Below, one piece after another: positions 21,681 to 26,211 of a stretch of 26,211 bases of DNA. The stretch spans positions 1 through 26,211 of the forward strand of contig DIVX01000175.1 of assembly GCA_002422505.1 (NCBI GenBank), read 5' to 3'. Positions within the stretch are counted from its first letter, which is position 1. Every line of letters begins with the position of its first letter. A program made the position numbers and the translations under genes. The stretch comes from Desulfovibrio sp. UBA6121. Its GTDB lineage: Bacteria > Desulfobacterota > Desulfovibrionia > Desulfovibrionales > Desulfovibrionaceae. The notes beneath the pieces were generated by a model. That model did no database searches, was not told the DNA's origin, and was given only the letters and a program-made list of their open reading frames with translations.

Positions 21681-23851
21681 GTCAATCCTGCCGCCTGCCC
21701 TGGGCCGCACGGGGCGAGAAGGGCCAGGGCGTCTTTTGCGGCCAGCGGGCGCGCGAGCAGGAAGCCTTGTCCGTACTCGCAGCCAAGTTCCGCCAGAAAG
21801 GCGCGCTGGCGCTCGGTCTCTATGCCCTCGGCAACCACGTCGAACCCCAGGTTGTGGGCCAGGCTGACAATGGTGCGCACGATGATGATATTTTCGAAGG
21901 CGTCCAAATCGGACACGAAGCTGCGGTCCACCTTGAGGGTGTTGATGGGGAAGCGCCGCAGGTAGGAAAGGGAGCTGTACCCGGTGCCGAAGTCGTCTAT
22001 GCCGACCTTGACGCCCATTTCGCGCAGGCCGCGCAGCTTGTGCACCACGTTTTCCGGGTTCTGCATCACCATGGTCTCGGTGATTTCAAGCTTCAGGCGG
22101 GTGGGCGCCAGGTGGTTCTCCTCCAGCACGCGCGTCAGCTGGCGCACCAGGTCTGGCTGGGAAAACTGCTTGGCCGAGAGGTTCACGGCCAGGGTGAAGT
22201 CTTTGGGCAGGGCGAAACGCTGTTCCCACATGCTGGCCGTGCGGCAGGCCTCGGCCAGGGCCCATTGGCCAATGGGCACGATGAGCCCGGTCTGCTCCGC
22301 CAGGGGGATGAACTCCGCCGGGGGCACCAGCCGCCCGCCCACCTGCCAGCGGATGAGGGCCTCGAAGCCTGCCAGGGTGTTGTTGTGCAGGTTGAAGATG
22401 GGCTGGTAGTGCAGGCGGAACTGCTCGCCCTCCAGCGCCTGGTGCAGGCTCTGGTTCACGTTGAGGGCGTACTGGGCGCGGGTGCGCATGGCCCACTTGA
22501 AGACCTTGACCTTGCCGCCGCCCAGGGCGCGCGCGTTCTCCATGGCGATGCCCGCGTCCTGCAGCAGTTCCTCCGGCTGGGCGTAGTCTGCCGGGCCAAG
22601 CACAATGCCCACGCTGGCCGTAAAGTGCAGGGTGTGTCCCTCCAGCTCCAGGGGGTGCGCCAGTTCGCGGCAAATGCGCCGGGCCACCTGCAGGGCCTCG
22701 CCGGGGCTTTTAAGCTCTTCCAGGATCAGGGCGAATTCGTCGCCGCCGATGCGCGCCACGGTATCCAGCCCGCGCGCCACGGTCTTTATCTTTTCGGCCA
22801 TGGCGCACAGAACTTTGTCGCCTGCGGCGTGGCCCAGGCTGCTGTTGATGGGCTTGAAGCTGTCCAGGTCGAGAAAGAGCACGGCGTACAGATAGTTGAG
22901 TCTGCGGCGCGAACGCTCCATGGATTGGCCCAGGCGGTTCAGGAACAGGGCGCGGTTGGCCAGGCCGGTGAGGGGGTCTTGGAAGGTGCGTTCCTGGATG
23001 GTCTCCTCGGCTTTTCGGCGCGCGGTCATGTCCTCGGCCACGAGGGCCAGCAGACCCGGGCCCGGCACGTAAGCCTGAATGCGCAGCCAGCGCTTGATGT
23101 CGGCCAGGTAGCTTTCCATGAGGCCGCTGGTGCCGGAGCGGGCTACCTCGGCGGCGAAATCGCGCAGGTAGCTTTCCATGTTCGGCAGCACCTCGCCCAT
23201 GGGGCGTTCCAGCAGCTCCGCGCGCGTGTGGCCAAGAATAAGCTCCATGGCCGGGTTGACCTCAAGGAAGCGGGCCTGGGAAAGCTCCGGCCCTTCCCCC
23301 TCGCCGTGCTCCAGCAGGGCGAAGCCGTTGAACATGGAGGTGAAGAGATTCTGGTAGCGCTCGCGGCTTTCCGTAAGGGCCTTGGCCGAGAGACGCAGCT
23401 CGGCCACGGTTTGGGCCAGAACCTCGCTGGCGCGTTGCACGGCCAGGCGCTGGCGGTGCATTTCCACAAAAACGCTGACCTTGTTCTTTAAAATCTCGTG
23501 TTCGAAGGGCTTGATGAGATAGTCCACGGCTCCGGCGTCGTAGCCTTTGAACACGTGGCGCTGCTCTTTGCTGATGGCGGTGATGAAGATGATGGGGATG
23601 GTCCGGGTGCCTTCGTCGGCGCGGATGCGCTCCGCCGTGGTGAAGCCGTCCATGCCGGGCATCATGACATCGAGCAGGATGAGGGCGAAATCGTGCTTGG
23701 GGATGAGCTTGAGGGCTTCAAAGCCGCTGTGCGCAGTGATGACGTTGACGCCTTCGCGACGCAACAACCCGGACAGCAGGAGCAAATTCACCTGCTCGTC
23801 GTCCACCGCCAGGATGTCGATGACCTCCGGCGTGCGCTCTGCTCGGCCCAT
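21677..23851 (-). CDS. Response regulator with PAS, GGDEF and EAL domains
   Basis: A 724-residue cytoplasmic regulator of cyclic di-GMP. The receiver (about 10-125) has LAVDDEQ, the phospho-acceptor in LILLDVMMPGMDG (Asp61) and LIKPFE (Lys114). A PAS-like segment follows (about 163-280). The GGDEF domain (about 290-450) has intact ARIGGDEFALI (369-373) and an RGLD inhibitory-site motif five residues before it, so it could make cyclic di-GMP. The EAL domain (about 460-710) has GFEALIRW (497-499), VNLSAKQF, LEITET, IDDFGTGYSSL, KVDRSFV, AEGIET and QGFLLARP, so it could also degrade it. ATG 23851 has GGGAGGAG about nine bases upstream; earlier codons lack one. It is co-transcribed with the histidine kinase. 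Which activity dominates cannot be told from sequence. Confidence 0.93.
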   Translation of the reverse strand: MGRAERTPEVIDILAVDDEQVNLLLLSGLLRREGVNVITAHSGFEALKLIPKHDFALILLDVMMPGMDGFTTAERIRADEGTRTIPIIFITAISKEQRHVFKGYDAGAVDYLIKPFEHEILKNKVSVFVEMHRQRLAVQRASEVLAQTVAELRLSAKALTESRERYQNLFTSMFNGFALLEHGEGEGPELSQARFLEVNPAMELILGHTRAELLERPMGEVLPNMESYLRDFAAEVARSGTSGLMESYLADIKRWLRIQAYVPGPGLLALVAEDMTARRKAEETIQERTFQDPLTGLANRALFLNRLGQSMERSRRRLNYLYAVLFLDLDSFKPINSSLGHAAGDKVLCAMAEKIKTVARGLDTVARIGGDEFALILEELKSPGEALQVARRICRELAHPLELEGHTLHFTASVGIVLGPADYAQPEELLQDAGIAMENARALGGGKVKVFKWAMRTRAQYALNVNQSLHQALEGEQFRLHYQPIFNLHNNTLAGFEALIRWQVGGRLVPPAEFIPLAEQTGLIVPIGQWALAEACRTASMWEQRFALPKDFTLAVNLSAKQFSQPDLVRQLTRVLEENHLAPTRLKLEITETMVMQNPENVVHKLRGLREMGVKVGIDDFGTGYSSLSYLRRFPINTLKVDRSFVSDLDAFENIIIVRTIVSLAHNLGFDVVAEGIETERQRAFLAELGCEYGQGFLLARPLAAKDALALLAPCGPGQAAGLT

Positions 23852-24226
23852 TGTTTGAGGCTCCTCCCACCGATTTTGCGCGGTTGGGCGCGCTTGCGGC
23901 AACTGCCGCACTCCCCCACTCAATTCTCAAGGCTACCCGATGGGAACTTGAATGTACAGTTTCTTTCAGCGGCCGGTCACCGGGACTGGACCGCCCAGCA
24001 TGGAAAGGTGAGGAACGCCGCTCTATACGCATTTGAAAAAATGCGAAGCGGTCGCTGACGAGCGTGCTGCCGCGCTGCCGCTTGGCCTGCCACCGTTTCC
24101 GGCAAATGATTCGGCAAACACATATCGATAACCGATATTCTTCTGGCTGTCGAGCGCCTTGGGCAAAGCTGGGTCACGCTGATGCGCCGCGCCCTTTGGC
24201 TCTTTGCGGGCCACGCGGGCAGGACG
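23852..24226. promoter_or_regulatory. Intergenic region with ATATCG-N5-CGATAT palindrome
   Basis: No gene is supported in these 375 bases; the short open frames lack ribosome binding sites. A perfect palindrome ATATCG-ATAAC-CGATAT lies at 24122-24138, in a locally AT-richer patch, about 270 bases before the response regulator gene. It could be an operator for that gene. I could not identify a convincing -35/-10 pair or a sigma-54 site for it. Confidence 0.35.
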
Positions 24227-24266
24227 AAAAAGCGGCCCGGCCCGAGCATCACTCGAACCGGGCCGC
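24227..24266 (-). terminator. Terminator after acyl-CoA dehydrogenase gene
   Basis: Read on the minus strand, GCGGCCCGG (24258-24266) pairs perfectly with CCGGGCCGC (24232-24240), with a small inner CGAG/CTCG stem in the loop, followed by five T (24227-24231). It lies 24 bases after the stop of the dehydrogenase gene. Confidence 0.85.
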
Positions 24267-24289
24267 AGGAGGTCGTAAGCGGGGCAGGG

Positions 24290-26211
24290 CTACAGCGGGT
24301 AGTCCAGGGCCTCCGGTATCATGACCCCGGCGATGGCTTCGCCGGCGCGGTCGCGCGCAAGGCGCGCTCCGGCCAGGGCGGCGTCCACCCCGGCGCGCAG
24401 GGCCTGGAACTCGCCTGCCTTTTCCTCGCTGCCGGGCACGTTGGCGTAGCCGTAAACCAACTCGGCGCAGATGCGCGCCACTTCGCCTGCGGTGCGGGCG
24501 TTCTGCATGGTGCACAGGTCGGCAAAGAAGCCCACGGTGTCGTCCAGGCTTTCGGCCAGCAGCGGATTCTCCGGCCCCTTGCGCTTGAGCTCCAGCACGT
24601 CGTCCACCAGGCAGCGCGCGGAAACGAGCCAGGACACGGCGTCGGCCATGGGGAAGGTGACGCCCTGACGGTTGCCGCTGAAGAGCTTCTTGCCTTCGGC
24701 GTCCTTGGCGTTCTGCAGGTGGGCCAGGGTCCACATCCACAGGCGCATGGCCTGGGCCAGGGCCTTGGTTCCGGCCTGGGGCCAGGTTTCGGCCAGAGCG
24801 TCCAGTTCGTCGATCCAGTGGCCCATGAGGGCCAGGAACACGGGGTTGCCCATGGTGGCGGTGAGGTGGCGGCGCTGCACGACTTCCGGGCCTTCGTAGG
24901 TGGCCTCGAGCTGGCAGTCGCTCCATTTTTGGAACAGGAAGCCGGGGCAGTCCTCGGTGACGCCGTAGCCGCCCACAAGCGACACGGCCTCGCGCATCAT
25001 GTTTGCGCCAACGCCGGGGCACCACAGCTTGCAGGCCGGAATGAGCACGTTGGTCTCGGCGTCGAGGACGCTGCTCTGCACGAAGATGTCGGCCTGGAGC
25101 TCGGCGAAGCGCGCGCCGTTGCGCTTGTCTTCCGGCGTGTAGAGCAGGTCCAGGTATTCCAGCACCTGCGGCTCCATCTTTTTGAGGGCGCTCATTTGGG
25201 CGCGCGGGCCGGTGAGCCCCTGGGCGTGGAACTGGACCTCTTTCTCTTTTTCCAACGGGTCCAGCAGGTCGGCCTTGCGCGAGGCGTCGAAGCCCAGCGA
25301 GCTGCCTGCCTCGCCGCAGGCCCACAGGTCGGCCAGGCGCTGGAGAGCATCCTCTTTCATTTGCAGGCCCTGGTCGAAGCGCGGGGTGCCGGGCTGGGCG
25401 TCGCCGCCGCGGAAGCGGGAGCGGTGGTAGCGGATGATGGGCTCGATGGCCGAAAGCAGCTTGGCCGAGGTCATGACGCCCACCGGGATGCGCGTTCTGT
25501 GGAACACGCTGCCGATGATTTCCGCGTGGCTGAAATTGGGCACGATGACGCCGTCCTTCACGGTGTAGCCGCCGATGATGCGGCTGGCGGGCACCTTGAG
25601 GCTCAGGATGGGGTCGCGCGTGCTGGAGAGCTGGTGCACCATCTTGAGGGTGGGCGCGCCGCGGTCGAACACGCCGGGGTCGCCTTCCTCAAGAATCACC
25701 ATGCAGGAGCCCTTGAAGCGCGGGTCGTCGCTGGTGACGGCGGCGGTGACGAAGTTGGCGAAGTCCATGCCGGTGATGAAGCGCCCGCGCTTGTCCACCT
25801 GGAGCAGGGGCTCCTCGCCGTCCTTCCACTCGGCCACGCGCACCTTGCTGGTAAGAATGCCCGTGTCCACGCCCACGAAGGGCAGCGGCTCGGTAAGGGC
25901 GAAGGCGCCGCGCCAGGTGGCGCGCCCCTCGCCGGGGCAGGAAATGCTCATGTAGTGGTCGCGCTGCTCTTTGGTGCCCTTTTCGTGGATGGGGGCCAGG
26001 GCCAGATTGTTGGCCAGGCCGCAGGTGGCCGCGCCCGCGTCCACCCAGGAGAGCTCGAAGGTCGTCAGCGACAGGGCGAAGTTCTTGGGGCCGTCGATGT
26101 AGCCGCCCTGGGTGGTGTCCATGTACAGGGCGGTGAGGCCGGAGGAGTCGAAGGCGTCCAGCAGCGAGTTCTTGCGGTCGGTCCACTCGTGGGAGTTGCG
26201 CACGCCGTCGG
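24290..26211 (-). CDS. Acyl-CoA dehydrogenase family protein, 5' end outside window
   Basis: A flavin enzyme of the acyl-CoA dehydrogenase superfamily, which oxidises acyl-CoA thioesters at the alpha-beta position and passes electrons to electron-transfer flavoprotein. At least 639 residues are visible and the frame continues past the right edge; the in-frame GTG at 26203 is not taken as the start because the sequence before it (DG) also fits. Landmarks: WRGAFALTEPLPF in the middle domain, HRTRIPVGVMTSAKLLSAIE, LVGGYGVTEDCPGFLFQKW, and QLEATYEGPEVVQRRHL (about 24870-24912), where the glutamate of YEG is at the place of the catalytic base of many family members. Family proteins are usually 380-600 residues; the long C-terminal extension (about 24290-24800) suggests the subgroup with an added C-terminal domain. 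The substrate is unknown. A strong terminator follows the stop. Confidence 0.85.
   Translation of the reverse strand, partial: DGVRNSHEWTDRKNSLLDAFDSSGLTALYMDTTQGGYIDGPKNFALSLTTFELSWVDAGAATCGLANNLALAPIHEKGTKEQRDHYMSISCPGEGRATWRGAFALTEPLPFVGVDTGILTSKVRVAEWKDGEEPLLQVDKRGRFITGMDFANFVTAAVTSDDPRFKGSCMVILEEGDPGVFDRGAPTLKMVHQLSSTRDPILSLKVPASRIIGGYTVKDGVIVPNFSHAEIIGSVFHRTRIPVGVMTSAKLLSAIEPIIRYHRSRFRGGDAQPGTPRFDQGLQMKEDALQRLADLWACGEAGSSLGFDASRKADLLDPLEKEKEVQFHAQGLTGPRAQMSALKKMEPQVLEYLDLLYTPEDKRNGARFAELQADIFVQSSVLDAETNVLIPACKLWCPGVGANMMREAVSLVGGYGVTEDCPGFLFQKWSDCQLEATYEGPEVVQRRHLTATMGNPVFLALMGHWIDELDALAETWPQAGTKALAQAMRLWMWTLAHLQNAKDAEGKKLFSGNRQGVTFPMADAVSWLVSARCLVDDVLELKRKGPENPLLAESLDDTVGFFADLCTMQNARTAGEVARICAELVYGYANVPGSEEKAGEFQALRAGVDAALAGARLARDRAGEAIAGVMIPEALDYPL

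Noticed and set aside
19590..21965. Plus-strand 791-codon frame opposite the histidine kinase
   Set aside because: Shadow of the kinase; repetitive Gly/Gln/His/Val composition typical of antisense GC-rich frames.
24240..24260. tRNA-like GGTTCGAGT on the minus strand
   Set aside because: It is the loop side of the terminator hairpin; no tRNA body surrounds it.

Overview
The window is GC-rich bacterial chromosome with dense codon use in the reading frames of the main genes. The gene set points to a sulfate-reducing deltaproteobacterium of the Desulfovibrio type: a NifU-type three-domain scaffold next to NifS, a larE-larB-larC nickel-cofactor cluster, an MprF/AcvB pair and a GGDEF-EAL regulator with a sensor kinase. 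This placement is inferred from gene content and sequence style; there is no rRNA or other marker here to prove it.

Layout. Bases 1-310 are less GC-rich and hold two or three small overlapping minus-strand frames that run off the left edge (small genes or a frameshifted remnant). nifU-nifS (437-2494, plus) follow, with a candidate promoter and a terminator-like hairpin. A 480-base stretch without genes leads to an unrecognised repeat protein (3095-4801, minus), which diverges from a STAS-like gene (5092-5469, plus) whose promoter carries a perfect palindrome over the -35 box. A second repeat protein (5495-6454, minus) stands alone. The minus-strand operon mprF - acvB/virJ-like - acyltransferase-3 (11797 down to 6593) looks like a membrane-lipid or envelope-modification unit: MprF makes and flips aminoacyl-phosphatidylglycerol, AcvB-type proteins hydrolyse it, and the acyltransferase is a membrane enzyme of unknown substrate.

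Upstream of mprF lies about 840 bases with no convincing gene but three different tandem arrays (20-, 15- and 14-bp units), the first ending just upstream of a candidate mprF promoter. Next come larE-larB-larC and a DUF3431 gene, read on the minus strand as one overlapping unit from a good promoter at 16072-16100. The larC is short: it lacks the usual C-terminal domain and ends in a histidine-rich tail. Upstream of it, an HI0933-family flavoprotein and a MATE transporter form a two-gene operon whose promoter sits so close to the start codon that the mRNA may be leaderless. Diverging from it is a 28-codon membrane microprotein gene with its own strong terminator. The right part holds a response regulator-PAS-GGDEF-EAL protein translationally coupled to a membrane histidine kinase, and then the 3' part of a long acyl-CoA dehydrogenase that runs off the right edge.

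The most noteworthy items are the composite tandem-repeat region upstream of mprF, the mprF-acvB-acyltransferase lipid operon outside the lineages where it is best known, the domain-reduced His-tailed LarC, the microprotein gene, and the operator-like palindrome before the STAS gene. No CRISPR array, insertion sequence, tRNA or rRNA was found.
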